A stretch of 64,000 bases of DNA from Terebella lapidaria (taxonomy: Eukaryota > Annelida > Polychaeta > Terebellida > Terebellidae): assembly GCA_949152475.1 (NCBI GenBank), contig OX424568.1:12127667-12191666 (forward strand), read 5' to 3'. Position numbers and translations under genes: made by a program. Below are positions 17,593 through 30,854 of the stretch, piece by piece. The notes under the pieces are model-generated. The model did not search any database. It was not told the DNA's origin and saw only the letters and a list, made by a program, of their open reading frames with translations. Position 1 is the first letter of the stretch. Every line of letters begins with the position of its first letter.

Positions 17593-18979
17593 TGTAACGG
17601 TTTTGGGGCGTACCCAAAGGTTTCCCCTAGGTAATTCTGTTAGTGTTTGTGATATTATGGTTAAATAACCGTTTATTAGGGTGTATATGTGTTTAAAGGT
17701 TCATACGGTTCCGTATTGTTAAAGTTTTAAAGGTTTTCCGTCTCGGAACTTAGTAATTTATGATGTTGGTAAAGCCGGAGACGGATCCGGAGACGGAGAC
17801 AGAACCGGGGACGGAGCCGGAACAATGGAGTACAAAAACGTAATGACGTTATTTCCGGAAGGTCATGTGATCAGCCTCGTTTTCGGTTTAAAAGGTGACG
17901 TGTCAGCCACTGATTGGTTCTAGAGTGTTTTTAGAAATCCGGAAAATATCAGTGTTTTGGCGGACTATGACGTCACAATAGGTTGGTCACGTGACGTGGG
18001 TCTCAGGTCTATAAAAGCCCCCGCTTCACAGCGGACGGCGGAGTTGGTGTCCTGACGTCGACCTGTGCAGACCCCTTCTCCCATAGCAGAGTACTCCCTT
18101 GTTCCGGATAGAGTCATCCAGATGATAGCAGTTAAGTCTTCCGACTGTGAACTTGGAAAATAAACATGAAAACTTCAACCGAGTTGTTTTTCCGTGTTTG
18201 TTAGGGAACTGGAAGTTATAATAAAGTTAGTTTCCCGGAAAAGACAGTTATACGGAGTAAAGGGAGATAAGACTACAGTCGGTTAAGACCAAGTTGTAAC
18301 GACGTCTTAGGGTGATCTAAGAACCCAGATCACCGAGGAAGGAGTCGGAGACGGAGACGGAGGTGGAAATCAACGGAGCAACTACGGAGGCGGTATCGGA
18401 CGGAGCAGTTGCAGAGACGGGAACGACGAAGCAGTTGCAGAGGCGGTACCGGACGACGGAGTTGCAGAGGCAGTACCTGACGGAGCGGTTGCGGTAACCG
18501 GAAGTGGGAACACTTCCGAGATACTCCATTTCAGGTGCAGTCGCAGGTTGCGGTGAGGCGGAGCCAACCGGAGCAGATTGCAGTGCGGCGGAACCTGGCA
18601 GAGCGGTTGCAGTATTCGGAAACGGCAACGTTCCCGGATTCTTTATTCCAGGCGCAGTCGCAGTTTGCAGTAAGACGGAAAACGACGGAGCTGTTGCAGT
18701 AAAGCGGTTTCCCGACGGAGCAGTTGCAGTACCCGGAGACGGAAACGCCTCCGGATCCTTACTTTACAGGTGCAGTTGCAGATTAGCAGTCGGACAACGG
18801 TTAAGAGGTCCATTCCAGACCACGCTACCAACCTTAGAGACTTCTAGCCGGAGTTCAACCGTACAGCAGTAGCAGTTTCCCGGAGATTTACCGTTTCAGC
18901 TCCGGTTAAACAACAACTCACCCACCTCCCTAGAAAACCGGTTCATCAAGACGTCACAGAAGGGTGCAAACCCGTTACA
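17593..18979 (+). repeat. 3' LTR
   Basis: 1387 bp, same length as the 5' LTR with a constant offset of 11042 and five substitutions noticed. Its TATA box is at 18010 and its AATAAA at 18159-18164. Confidence 0.95.
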
Positions 18980-21900
18980 ATATAAAAATGGTGTCCGATT
19001 TGAAACATGATAACAGATTCAGGAAGTGCCCTTGAGGAACTTTCAAACGAACTACCACTTGTTATATATACTCGAGTTATTAACCAAAGCAATGTATCCA
19101 TAAAAGTTGGTAGTGATGGCCCATCCAAAACTTGTATCCTGGCTTGTATCCTGTGAACAGACAAACGGACCTGACCAACATACAAGTAGTTAACGATTTT
19201 TAAAATTTTTTATCAGGAGCAGTTACAGTCGGTAACATTATGTCCAGTCGACTCCAGTTGTTTTGAAAGTTTCATTGCAATCACATTGCTGTCACACCAT
19301 TACACCAATGCATATTTTTTTTATAGATATGAAAATCATGTTATAACCAAATAAAAACCAAATTAAAAACAAATAAAGTAAAACTGCAAAATATGTATAA
19401 CATTTGTGCCATGTGGGGCAGGAAACGCTCACTTTCTTGAACACCTGATTTCAAATCCCTTCTGGTCATATATGGGGGTTCATGAAGTTCCATAAAGTTT
19501 TCTAGATTTCACCTAACATTGAACTTTGAGATTGGAAAAGGAACTCGGTTTTGTTCGCTCGGATACTTTATACTTGAATATTTGTGCTATGTTTAGTGTT
19601 AATTCAAACCGTTTGTGTTGTCTGCACCCGAGTGAATATGCTACATGCAACTAGGATTGCCTCTGCCCTATAAATTTACTGGTCCACTTCCATGAGTTGT
19701 CATTCCAGGCATTTGAGAGACTCACTTGATCGGTTCAATCACTGGTTTATCACTGCTACAGAGACAGACGAGAGGAAGAGTCACGTTATCAGCACATGGG
19801 GTGCAGAAGGATTCCTTGTAATGCCAGCGTGTTTGCTTAGGGCCGTATGCACATTTTCAACTTTAATGCCCTGTTGAGGACCTGAACCTCAAGCCATAAC
19901 TCGAACTCTGGTTAAGTTATGTAAGTCTGGCTTGTGGAAGCTAGACTCAAAGTGAAATTGGTTTCAAGTGTGACCATTTCAAAAACAGTCGAGTTGCACA
20001 TGCTTCACTTAAGATGAGTTTAGGTGAGTGAGGCTTGCTACAATTTGTACATGAGTCTATACATGTGCATTTGCATTATTGTGGATTGTTTTATCTGGCA
20101 GGCATATCATCCTATATCCGTTGACATCTGCTGATTGAAATATGGCAGAAGGAAAACTACATTGATCTTGGAATTAGTGGAAGAACAAAAAGATAGTATT
20201 GAGAGCAAAAAAAGATGGACAAAGGATAACCAAGAGAGGTCAGGCCTGAGAACAGATGAATAAAACTTTTGCATCAAGACATGGTGTAAACAAAGGACAA
20301 CAAATCAGCTAAAGGCTTTGTCGAAAAATATGAAGGGCGAGGCTAAAAAGGCAACTGTTAAAGAAAGACGTTAAAAAGCAGACTGGTGTTGGCAAAGATG
20401 AAGGTTCAGTGGAGAGTATATTGCGAGAAATAAGTGGAATGATTCCCCAGCAAATGTACAGTATTGAGGATCCATTCAATCGCGACGCCGAATTGCATGG
20501 AGGTGTATATGAAAATGACACTTTAGAAAGAGGAAGATAACGAGGAGGACAAGGACTTCACAGCTTTTGAATGAATTGTGGCCATATAGGAAATGATTTA
20601 TGCCGAATAATTTACCTTACCTTCGACCTTATTTTCAAGGTCAAAGCACATAATGACTAATATCTCGCCTATTATCGACTCTAGCACCTTTTGTTATATC
20701 ATTTATAAAAAAAAAGTTGAAGCACTTCAATACAAAACGTGCGTACTTCAATCATTTCAAATTCATTATATTCCTCTGTAAAAAAAGAAAAAGAAATTTT
20801 CCTCACATTTTTGCCAACAGATTGTGAAATGAATGATCAACTTGCTTCGAAGTTCACGAACTTCGATTAACTTGCTTCGAAGTTCATGAGTTTCCCTGTC
20901 ATTTTTGTTTTCTCTCACTTCGTGTGCCTGATATGACTTTCTGTCCCGGACTATGAGATTGGATAAAGGATTTTGTTTTGTTTGCTCGGAATACTTAATA
21001 CTGGGTATTGATTCCACGTCTAAGGTAGAAAATGAGCAAGTTCCATATATCTGCAGCAACAGAACCATGTGTCCATCTCGACCGTCAGTGGCGTCGGGCG
21101 CATATAGTAGACAAGCTGTTTCCCAGACACAGCGTGGGTTGCATCAAGGCCGATGTAAGACATGTCCGAAAACCTGCACCAAGAGCTCATGTTGACCATG
21201 CTCACCAACGATGGCGATGACACCAAGGCCACTGATATATTAACAGACGACACGCCAGACACACTGTGTACCACCAGGCTTTTTTTACTTCAAGTTACGA
21301 CACACCTGATGTCAGTGTCCATTCAAATCGTCAGAGACATCAGGAACCACATTCAGATGTTTGAGTACATACGCCTGGTGCGCCGTAACATGCATTGCAT
21401 CAAAGCCGGCGTTATTAAAAAAGGTTGAAAGGATGTTTGTTCATCATAAACGTGTGTGTCAGTTCTGATGATATGCATGTAGGCCACATGAATGTACATT
21501 ACTTAGCGAAAACAATATCTGCACCGAAAGACCCTCTTCCAACTGTAACATAGCATTTGTGTTGGCTGCCCCATCAGGACACTCCGTCTCAGGACGATGC
21601 GGTCAAGAAAAAACTGCACTATCAACCTAGGCACAATGGCCACATACAGGACAAAGTTCATGGCCTTCAGCCATATAATAGGGACGGATAAGGAAATCCT
21701 TCACCTGCTCCACAAGCTCATGAACCTGACCATGCTGACGAACGATGACGATGACACGGAGATTACTGCTGCACACGCCATTACATAGGCCTCCACCTCA
21801 TGCAGAAAGCATGATGGTAAACTCTCGTGTCGTGAAGAAGTGCAAGTGACAAAACGTGACACCACTATGTTTATCATATGTATTGTTATAAATGTTGAAC

Positions 21901-24640
21901 AGTAAAGTAAATGAAAGATGCGAGGGCATAATATCTGGATGCTGTTGCACCAAATGCTTTTCTGGCCAAGCAGTAGAAGAACTACTTGACAGTCATCGCA
22001 GCGCTGAAACAGCAGTTCAATGTGCGTCGGAGAAGACGTTTCAGAAACTATAGCCAGATGCAGATTTGAAGTTATATTTGATTTATAGTAAGAATGTTTG
22101 GCAAACAGGCATATCCCAATTGGTAATCTGGTAAGAATGGCAGACCGACCATAGATAGTCCTTCATCAATTGATACATTACCAATGAACCTTGGTATCTG
22201 TTGCAAGAAATTACAGTTGGAACCAATATCAAAATCAGGCGATTTAATGTCAAAGGAAAAAAAAACCAGAAAAAAATAGAAAGTACATCTCAGGATTGTC
22301 AAGAACTGAATGACAGCAACGTGGGCCGTTTTGATGGGAAAATGGATGAGAGCCGAGTTTGGATCTTGGTTTTGGCAACTTATTTCAAACACACAATACA
22401 TATTTCGAAGCAAATTAAGCGTGAATTGTTATTCCGTGGACAAAACCTAGCTCTAATAACAATAGATCTAATAACAGTTCTTCGGACTGAACAAATGGCA
22501 AGAACTACGACCGTTGGCCTCCCACTGTTAAAGCCACCGGATGAAGGACTTGGATGAGAACTTTAGTATGATTCCAGCTTCGGACTTCTTCAGGGTCCTA
22601 AATGAAACCCATATGGAACCCATTCTTTGGAACGAAAAAGATTCTTCAGGGTGCTATACGGAACCCTTCAAGCTGAACGGGGGTCATGATCCCTCACAAA
22701 GGGTTCTTCTGTGAATGAATATGTTATTTGCACATATATATTTTACCTTATACATATATATTGTAAGCTTTAATTAAAAAGTGTTTCCCAAACCCCCGTT
22801 GAAGCTGACTGGTTCGTGATCCATGATCCCCCATTAAAGGAGGTGAAATCAGGTGTTCCGGAATGAGAGAGCATTCCCTGTCCCACATGCTCGGATTTCC
22901 AAGTGAACTGATGTAGTTTGCAATCACGATCACGCGAGTGATTATATCAGGAAAAAGCAAGATCATTCAGCAGTACTTAATGCAAGCACAAAAAGCCAGC
23001 CAGTGGAATAGATTCCCTACTACGAACTTTCTCGATGACCATGCTGCATTTGCTGAATAGTGAAAAAGGGTTGTTTGTGCCTACAGCTCGAAATGAAGCC
23101 AATGTGTGAAGCACACAATATACTATTCCATGTGCAATATGCAATGAAACATAAATATATCATCATGTGTTCTAGCATAGCACTGATGTTTTGTTGCTTT
23201 GTAAAGTGGTTATGATGAGTGGACATGCTTTAAACGCGACATGAGAGAACTAGCTGTACAATGCGGATATATTCAGAAGGATTTCCTCGCCAGCACTGCA
23301 TTCACTGACTGTAAACATGGGTGTGATTCAAACTCTGGCACTGCATCCATTGGCTCCCACGAAAAGTGTTTGAGTCACCTAGATGAGATCAGCAACTTTT
23401 TACAACAGGAATTTCGTTGACATACGCCGAGTCTTTCGTATTCAGATGCTGCTCAAATAATACTAGTAGTATATGGATGCTGCATAATAAAAAAAAATGC
23501 TGCATCCTCCTCTGTGTCAAAGCACACTTACGGAATATATTAGACAAGCAAATTGCATTGTTGATAAGATGTTTGCCAGCTGATCTCGGAATTTTTACTT
23601 GGTATGAGGATATACAGACGACCTTGACTGAGACTACGCAGATCCTCGGGAACTGCTGGTGTTGCACACGTGCAAAGTTAGGTGTTGTGCTTGGCACTAC
23701 AAATACAAAGAAACAATATGGCCTGTACACAAAGATATGTATACAACCCTGACACGTGCTCACAGAGAAACTGTGTACGCTCATCTGCACATGTACAGCA
23801 GATGAGTTTCACATCTGTTGTGCAGTGGAAGCAGCTGTGTTTGCACACGGTCTGGCCCTGGTAGCGCCGGGGTGGCTTCAAATTTGATAGTTTGGTTCGG
23901 CTTTGTTTTTTCTGGTTCGGCTCCCCAAAACGAGCAGATTCACGTCATAGAATGGAGAGATCGTAAGATCGTCCACCTGCTGACCAGCATTCAAACTCCG
24001 TCCAACCGGCATGTTTACATGAGGATTATGACTGACGGCAAAGTTCCAGCGATGCCAATAAGAGAGGTAAACCTTGCTGATCAGGTCAGCAATTAGGTGA
24101 ACTCAGAGCTCCCTCACGGCATAACACTGGTTATGCAACCAAACTGGTATATTTCCTGTATGGCCAAATGGGATATGCATCGCAATCTGCCTGTAAAAAG
24201 GGCCACACACACACTCGAGTTCATTCCGGGTATGAGACACTGACTGCAGTATCCTCATATTATCGCTCAGACATGACAACACTTTGTCCACAGTTAAAGG
24301 GCGAATGTCACTGGCAGGACAGATATATTCCTTAATCCCATATGGGAACATATCATGTTATGTGCTGCATATCAGTGAAAAAATTGGTTCCGGTATCACA
24401 TGTACCGGATGCGTCAGGCATCCAGGTGGCAAAACTGTTTGACCTGTTCAACAGGGTCCAACAATCCATATGACCACACTGCTGTGGTTGTGTGCACACG
24501 AGACGGACGCAAAGGTGAGGTGCGAACTCCGAGGATGAGGTAGTGTACTACACCATTACTGTAATCCATTTCTGGACCCCGGCTCTTCTGTATGTGGTGC
24601 TTTACCACGTGAATGTTATCCACGGAGGGGGTAGCAGTGG
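18980..24640. other. Anonymous region, no convincing gene
   Basis: Short frames only. Weak internal duplications are visible: 19505-19580 resembles 20945-21010, and 21177-21245 resembles 21711-21785 (both translate to L-x-LTMLTNDxDDT-like peptides, at 21162-21428 and 21597-21788), perhaps remnants of a duplicated exon. A pair of 24-bp direct repeats (ACTTGCTTCGAAGTTCA) lies at 20838-20892. Nothing is assignable. Confidence 0.5.
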
Positions 24641-26775
24641 ATGGCGTCACAGGAGCTGGACAACAGAAAACAGAAACCAGGAGAAGCCGTGCACAAATCT
24701 GCATTCATCATACAGCGAGCCTGCCAGCAAATGGGCTACATAGGACAAGAGACTCTCCAAACTTCTGTTCATGGAATGTGTGCTGATATGAGGAGAAGGG
24801 TGCAGCTCACCAACCCAGATATGCTAGAGGAGGCAATCACGTCAGACCGATAGGCCCAAATTGTGGATATTCTACTGCCAGAGAAGCCGCAAATAAGACA
24901 AGCAGTCGCCCAACTGATGCACACGCCCACGACCGTACCTGTAACGATGCCCACGATGATGCCTCCCCCCCCCCCCCCAACAGCGCCGGCACTATGTGAG
25001 ACGTACCTGGACACGTTGATGGACAGACTGGCCCACGCCATGCAGGTCCAAAGAAGCGGAAAACTCTTACCTGGAGAAGGCTGTACAAACGAAACCAGCA
25101 GGTAGGTGACATTATCTGTTATCGATGTCAGGAAAGGGGGCACTGTGCTCGAGATTGCGCAAAACACTCAAACAGGCAGCGGGTCAGGACAACAGAACGG
25201 TGCTTCCCATGTCGTTTGCCCCTCTCAAGAGGGAAACTAGAAATCCCTATTTTCAGAACGCATGGTACAATATAGCAATAGACGAAGTGTCGGTAGTGCA
25301 GTAGATAACTGTGTAGATAGAGTAAATTATTTTCCGTGGACCCTAGTTTTACATTATGTGTATGCCAGCTTGTGGGGGAAAAAAGATATGAGCTCTGTGT
25401 GACACGGGTGCTGATGGCTCAATTATTAATGAGGATATTTTTTTTTGTTCATACCACTGATTCTGGTGCCCTGCTTCGTCCCAGCACTGCCACAGGATCG
25501 CCAATTAAAATATTGGGCTGCATCAAGACTGTTGTGATAGATGTGATTTCCTTGATAGCAGAGCAGAGGCATAAACTTCTTCTCCAGGCACAGCATTTCC
25601 CTTGATAACAGGGCCTAAGGGAGCCTGCAGCATACCCATTATGCCTTGAAGATTCCCCCACGACTCTGCTTGGGACCCCATGAAGAGGTGGTTACTTGGG
25701 TGCAGGTACCTCCTGCGATTCCCCAAGGAACCCCATGCACCAAGACGAGCCAAAAGCATGGAGTGATGTGCACTAAGGTACTAGTGTATGTGAAGTCGGG
25801 AGCAGTGCCAATATGCCTGTTGAACACAAGGAAAGAGGAGGTCCAAAACAAGGACACGAAAATAGGCATACTGGAGCATACAGATCCAGATGATGTCGCT
25901 GTAGAGTGTCCGGCGCTAGGAGTGTCCCGTATGACCAAGAGCATCAACCAGGTGAAGGTCGGACAGGATACTTCCCGATTCAAGCTGGACGAGGCAGATC
26001 TCACAGCCGACCAGAAGCATGAGTATGACAATACATTTGTTCAAAGGATGGCCTTCTGGGCCATACCATCTTAATAGGGCACCACATCACCCTGAAACCT
26101 GCTGTTGAACCTTTCAAGGCCAGGCCCAACAGGACAGGATCCAGAATGAGGGATATTATGGACACGAAAGTGGAGAACCTGTAGCGGCAGGGAATCGTTG
26201 AACCATCCAGTACCCCGTGGTGCTCTCCCGTGGTTCTGGTAAAAAAAATCTGGGGAAACACTGGGGTCTGAATGGGACGACTGTCGGACATAATACCTTC
26301 CCACCATGGACCTTATGCAGGGCTTTTTCCATGTTTTCGATAAGGAACTCAACAAAGAGTCCTGAATAATGACGCCATTCTATCCTGGAGAAGGATGTGG
26401 GTTGTGGCAGTTCTGCTGGACCCCTATGTTCCGGATGTTCCGGAAGCTGATGGACCTGGTGTTGAGAAGATCTGGACTGCCTGTGAGATTGAGTTGTTCT
26501 GACCATGCAGCCAATCTATACGCCTGAAACCATCCGAATCCCTTTTTTGCATGCATGAGATAAAGTTTTGCGGCATTGGGTGTCTAAACACGGCATATCC
26601 CCAACATAAGAGAATATTAGCAAGGTCCAGGGATTTGAAAACAAGAGACAATGCTGGCCTTTGTAGGACTCTTCAAATACTATGGGTCGTTTGTGCCCAA
26701 GTTCTCAAGGATCGTGGAGGCACTTCATGCGTTGACCCAGAAGGGAGTCGAATGGTCTCCTGAGGGACAGGTGAT
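24641..26775 (+). pseudogene. Degenerate second Ty3/Gypsy element, gag-pol remnant
   Basis: Remnants in three frames but in family order. Gag: a QKPGEAVHKSAF to NPDMLEEAI helix block (24641-24853) and a CCHC knuckle CYRCQERGHCARDC (25117-25158). Protease: DTGADGSIINEDIFF (from 25401). Pre-RT linker: 25646-26074. RT: GIVEPSSTPWCSPVVLVKK (about 26188-26245) and GLFKYYGSFVPKFSRI (about 26668 on). The YxDD centre, RNase H and integrase are not found, and many stops and shifts interrupt it. It is a different, much older lineage from the element at 6551; the knuckle and protease sequences differ clearly. Confidence 0.8.
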
Positions 26776-26802
26776 TGTTGGAAATGTAAGTTTCGGCTGA
26801 GG

Positions 26803-26819
26803 TGGGGGGGGGGGGGGGG
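26803..26819 (+). repeat. G homopolymer next to the degenerate element
   Basis: About 17 consecutive G, possibly an expanded polypurine tract of the old Gypsy element. Confidence 0.6.
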
Positions 26820-26838
26820 ATGGGAATGGGGTTAACAT

Positions 26839-27760
26839 AGTGTGGTGAACGCCACTGTTCACAAATGTAAACAATCCTTCATTATCGCTCACTGAAGTTT
26901 GTTTTGTTATGTCATACTAGCTGTTGTCACAACTGCTTTATATACAGAATAGATACCTGTGTTGGTGTTTACCCATGTGGAATGCTCCGGGGCACTTGTC
27001 ATGTGTTTGGAGCCATGTAATATCAGATTAACCTCACTTGTCAAAATTTGGGGTATTTCTCCGCCATGTTGGGTGTACTCTCGCGGCCTTGGGTGCCAAA
27101 ACCGCCAATGTCATCAGGTCTTTTTATGCCGTCGTCGGTAGGATATCATATTTTGTGTCAGTATAATTAGCGGAGTTGTTGGCCGGCATTGCGTGTATTC
27201 TCGGGCCCAAATTCACCAAATATACTGGTTACATATATATTTTGGGGTTTGAGGGTAGATTCCCATATTCGCCAGGTGGCGCCCAGAAATTAGGGATGGG
27301 CACTCCCGCGTGATATAAAAAGGCGGGCAGATCTTTACAGGAACTTCACTGGAGCCTTGCCGTTGCACTGCAGCTAGATGGACCGTTACTGGACCGAGGT
27401 ACCTACCTAAAGGCCCTTACTGGATACTGGAGCGATGCCTTAGGCCTATTCAGGGGCTGTACACGGCTTACAAGTTGGGTCCTTAGCTGGAGCAAGGGGG
27501 TACTGGCTTCAGTGTTGCTATTTTAGACTGGTTTCACAGGAGGTCGGACCTGATTGGCATTATTTTATCACCGAGCTATGGGTGGGTGGTCTCCCCATTT
27601 TACTAGTCAGTAAAGATTCAATCCCGGATGTTCATGGTATTTTAGGAGATATCTCTCTGGTTTGAGTGTGCTGTGACTTGTGTGTGTTTTATATTAGTTC
27701 TCCTATTGGGAAACAGGCATGGTCAATAAAACTTTGTTATTACCTGTCATTTGGTAGTTG
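26839..27760 (+). repeat. Possible LTR of the degenerate Gypsy element
   Basis: It follows the truncated pol and a purine run, starts TGTGGTGAACG, and contains a TATA-like GATATAAAAAGG near 27311 and AATAAA near 27725, the arrangement of an LTR. No second copy was found in the window, so the borders and the call are tentative. No gene lies here. Confidence 0.35.
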
Positions 27761-28270
27761 TTCCATTCCCTGAGTTTTAGAACGGAAATATGTAGTATAT
27801 CTAGGACTAGTGTATCAAAGCTGTGGTGTATGTTTACATGTTGCCAATAAATCTTACATTCGCTACAATAGTGTACATTTACCTCATATGACCTTCTGTT
27901 GTCATATGTGACATTTATACAATTGGGCGAGTTAAAAAAGAACTGTCTCAAAACTTGAAATCCGCCATCACATGGCATGATGGAAACACCGACCTCATAT
28001 TTTAAGATTGCATATTTGTGTTCCAAACGAATTCAGATACCTTGATTCTCACTCGTAATGCACAAATACAATTACTTGCCAGTGATAGTTGACAACAGCT
28101 ACAACACATACAACAACCCCACTGACAACACCACGTGATTATCCCAAATAAGCCATACCCTGAAAATGCAATATTATATTTAGGAATCATTATTAGTTTA
28201 ACTGCCACAAATGCAAACTCTGCATCGAGTTCAAATGTTCATCCTTCATAGAAGTGCCTATGACAACAAA

Positions 28271-28905
28271 TTATTTTCCAAATTTTTCCTCAAATAAGGC
28301 TGCCACGCTCGGCCATTTAGTAATGGTTGTGCGGACATTTATCCGATCAGTCCACGCATAGTACTTTAGTGCTACACCAGTAGGTCTGCAACTCATCAGT
28401 ATTGTCGGCTGGTGGATCCGTTTGAGTGACCAAATCACTAGTTGTGCATTTTGGAGGCTGGATGGTGGCTGTGGCGGTGTCCAATGGTGCTGTCGATGTG
28501 GAAGGGGGTTGTGGGGTTGTTGGTCTTGGAGGAGAGGGGCAGTTGGGGCTGGTATATGAATAGGTCTTCCCCTCGTCCATCTCAATCCACATACCTTTGA
28601 GTTTATAGTGACATGTAGCTCATGAGTTAACAGGCACATTCTTGATCAAACATTAAATGCTTACAAATATTGAGTGTTTACTGTTCTATTGTCATACTGT
28701 AGGGATGGTGAACACACTATGTTGCTTTTCCAAGAATATATTTTTGTTGGCCTGTAACGAGGGCAGCTTTCGTCTTGTATTGTCGCATCTTTGCTCGACG
28801 TCGGCCCCTAGCTCATCCAAGTGATCCAGTATTGTGTGGACATCGCTCTGAACGTGTCTTTTGGTTTGGGTCTGAATGTTTAAATCTGACTGTAGTTTTG
28901 GAAGC
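28271..28905 (-). pseudogene. Degenerate paralogue of coiled-coil and Q/P-rich linker exons
   Basis: The minus strand from 28893 to 28752 is open and reads like a helix (HVQSDVHTILDHLDELGADV). It resembles the exon at 37853-38134 (ELKTDILSLISHLEDLGDD). Further down (28592-28347) MWIEMDEGKTYSY is followed by a Pro/Thr-rich stretch and TTSDLVTQTDPPADNTDEL, which resembles the exon at 39019-39366 (MVWTKTETGKTAYW ... STQTACEGATTDE). Frames are broken after that. The function is unknown. The similarity is by eye and moderate. Confidence 0.45.
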
Positions 28906-29093
28906 TTATTGACATTAAATATATAATACTGATTTCGAAAATGAAATCTTATTGGACGTTGAGGTAATAACCGAATCAGCTATGTCGTTGGGTGTCCTAG
29001 AGAAATTGATGAAATCGGGAGGAAAGGGAAGGTAAGGTATTGTTGTTTGCTAGGTGTGATGTCCTCCACTAATCACACGAAACTCTATGATAC

Positions 29094-29270
29094 GAACTTC
29101 CATCAGGTGTACAGTGGCAATAACTACATTTTACACACTCTCCCCCTGATGACACCAATGTGTCTCTGCATAATATATTTGATCGGGCTTTTTTATTTCA
29201 AAATGTTGTATTCTATGTTTGTTTTTGGCTTCATCAAAATCTGGCTGCATTGGTGGTAATAGGTTGTAAC
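29094..29270. repeat. Dispersed repeat, CCATCAGGTGTACA family
   Basis: CCATCAGGTGTACAG, ACACACTnTCnnCCCCTGATGAC and the ATGTTGTATT...CATCAAAATC words recur in the same order at 31785-31930, 33680-33775 (3' part only) and 33885-34110. Confidence 0.65.
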
Positions 29271-29959
29271 TTACATTCGTAGCCTCCTATATGATGACAA
29301 CTGCCCCCCTATAGAACGGCCAGCTCGTGCGGCACGTTCGTACACGATGACGGTACGTACGTATATGGTGTCCATTGACTGTAGAACAATAGGCTTGAAT
29401 CCTGCACGAAATATAAGATATACATCTGTACCGTGTTACCAAATGACCTACCGGTCAAGGTAAAGCGCACACGTCCTACCCATATTGGGCCCATGTAGCG
29501 CAGCTTACTATTTCTTCTGAATTCAATGAAGATTTAAAATGTGCCAGACGGATTAAATATGGTATACATTCAGTGGGTGAGTAGTACTAAGAGAGTAAGG
29601 TGTGCTACTTGGGCCAAATATGGCCAAACAATACGCCTATTCGGTACCTTGTGCTGCTCAGTAATACTACTCGTCCCTTACATACGTTACTTGGACCCAA
29701 AATTGAGCGCGTTTGTTGTTGCGTTTCTTTTGATACTACTGGTCTGCTTCATTTGAGCGATACTCACGGATGAGTTACTAGGAGTAAAACCAACTCAAAC
29801 GCTCATTGCGAATCAACCAAAACTGATCAATTGGAACCGTCTGAACTACTCTGTCCATAACAGCAGCATGCCTATCACGATCGCCGTCTTGACTGCAGTT
29901 GATAACAACATTTTTTCAAGTCGCGTGACATATATTACTTAAGTTCATCCTGGTTACGG

Positions 29960-30782
29960 CGGTATTATGTCAGGTGCCTTGGTAACGGGAAATCAACCAT
30001 GCGAGAAGACCGAAGTATATACCAAAATGTTCTCATTGTGGCAGGGCCTGGCCATTTTGAAATGAATCAGTTTCGGGACATATTCAAACTCATGTGGCTC
30101 CAGGCATGCATGAGTTAGCAATCACGGTGATGGGCCACAACACTCAGGCTGGGAGAGATGCTGCGCTAAACCGTGCAGATCACCACAAGGCCTCGAGCAT
30201 GATGGTATTGTATCACCACATCTGTTTTCAGCTATTGTTGAAACCGTACCTTGACCACTGCCATGAACATGGTGTTTTTGGGACGACACACGAGTATTAT
30301 GAGTGGTCCAACACATTCACAAATCCTGTGTATGCAATTGTACCTTACTTGAAACTGACATGCATCAAGTGACTTATGATGTATCAGGATTGCATTCGGA
30401 ACAATAACCCATCGGGCCCAAGTATCATACACTGCGCCTTGATACTACTCGTCCACTAAATGAATGCCATTTAATCCGTCTGTCACCTTTTTAATCCTTA
30501 TTGAATATAAAAGAAGGCGCAGTGTATGATACTTGGCCACCCATCGTTGGCATTGGTGAGACGATGTATGTTCAGTCCCGTACTCTACGGGTTCAACATG
30601 ACAATGTACATGGAGGTGCACTTCCGCGACATAGTCATACGCTGTGCATGAGGTCCTTGGTAAAAAATGCTTTCTCAACTAGCAGCTGCTCTGATCGCCA
30701 TGTGGGTGGAGACGTTTTGGAGAACCACAACAAGAAAATGAAAATGTGGGCTCCAGCTAGTGTTCCAAACGAGGGACAATAA
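29960..30782 (+). pseudogene. Broken, diverged homologue of the large protein gene at 40383-42623
   Basis: Three blocks match the intact protein in order. NVLIVAGPGHFEMNQFRDIFKLMW (29999-30097 frame) pairs with DVLLVPGYGHMEM...FKLGW. 30094-30372 (with ADHHKAS and YYEWSN) pairs with SDHHKSW and FAWAD. VGGDVLENHNKKMKMW (30702 on) pairs with GGDFRLEVRNKRLK. Frame changes near 30100 and an inserted inverted-repeat element (30418-30536) break it. The conserved Gly-His-x-Glu-Met, Asp-His-His-Lys and Gly-Gly-Asp...Leu-Glu...Asn-Lys motifs define the family. No N-terminal part was found. Confidence 0.6.
30418..30536. repeat. Short inverted-repeat element inside the pseudogene
   Basis: Perfect 23-bp inverted arms (30418-30440 and 30514-30536) around 73 bp, MITE-like. 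Part of its interior (30440-30487) is also inverted relative to 29539-29592. Confidence 0.7.
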
Positions 30783-30854
30783 AACTTAAATCTAGACATA
30801 AATAATTTAACACTATAGTGAGTCCAATATCCACAGTTTTCACCTCTCCCCCCT

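Larger units (their letters stand above)
6551..18979 (+). mobile_element. Ty3/Gypsy-type LTR retrotransposon with two extra zinc-finger genes
   Basis: A 12,429-bp element bounded by direct LTRs (6551-7937 and 17593-18979) with matching ends TGTAACG...CGTTACA. In order it holds a tRNA-Leu primer site, gag with a zinc knuckle, pol in the order protease-RT-RNase H-integrase (the Ty3/Gypsy order), a 1-kb spacer, two C2H2 zinc-finger genes with their own promoters, and a polypurine tract. I noticed five substitutions between the two LTRs over 1387 bp, so the insertion is young. TATA occurs at 6546-6549 and 18981-18984, within two bases of each end, consistent with a short target duplication whose exact border is unclear. 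Pol carries one stop and one frameshift. Confidence 0.95.

Noticed and set aside
20838..20892. CGAAGTTC/GAACTTCG inverted words resembling a recombinase site such as loxP
   Set aside because: Only a short palindrome is shared; the spacer and arms do not match and no recombinase is near.
22570..22700. Repeated GGAACCC/AGGGTTC words suggesting a regulatory array
   Set aside because: Too short and degenerate to separate from common dispersed short repeats.
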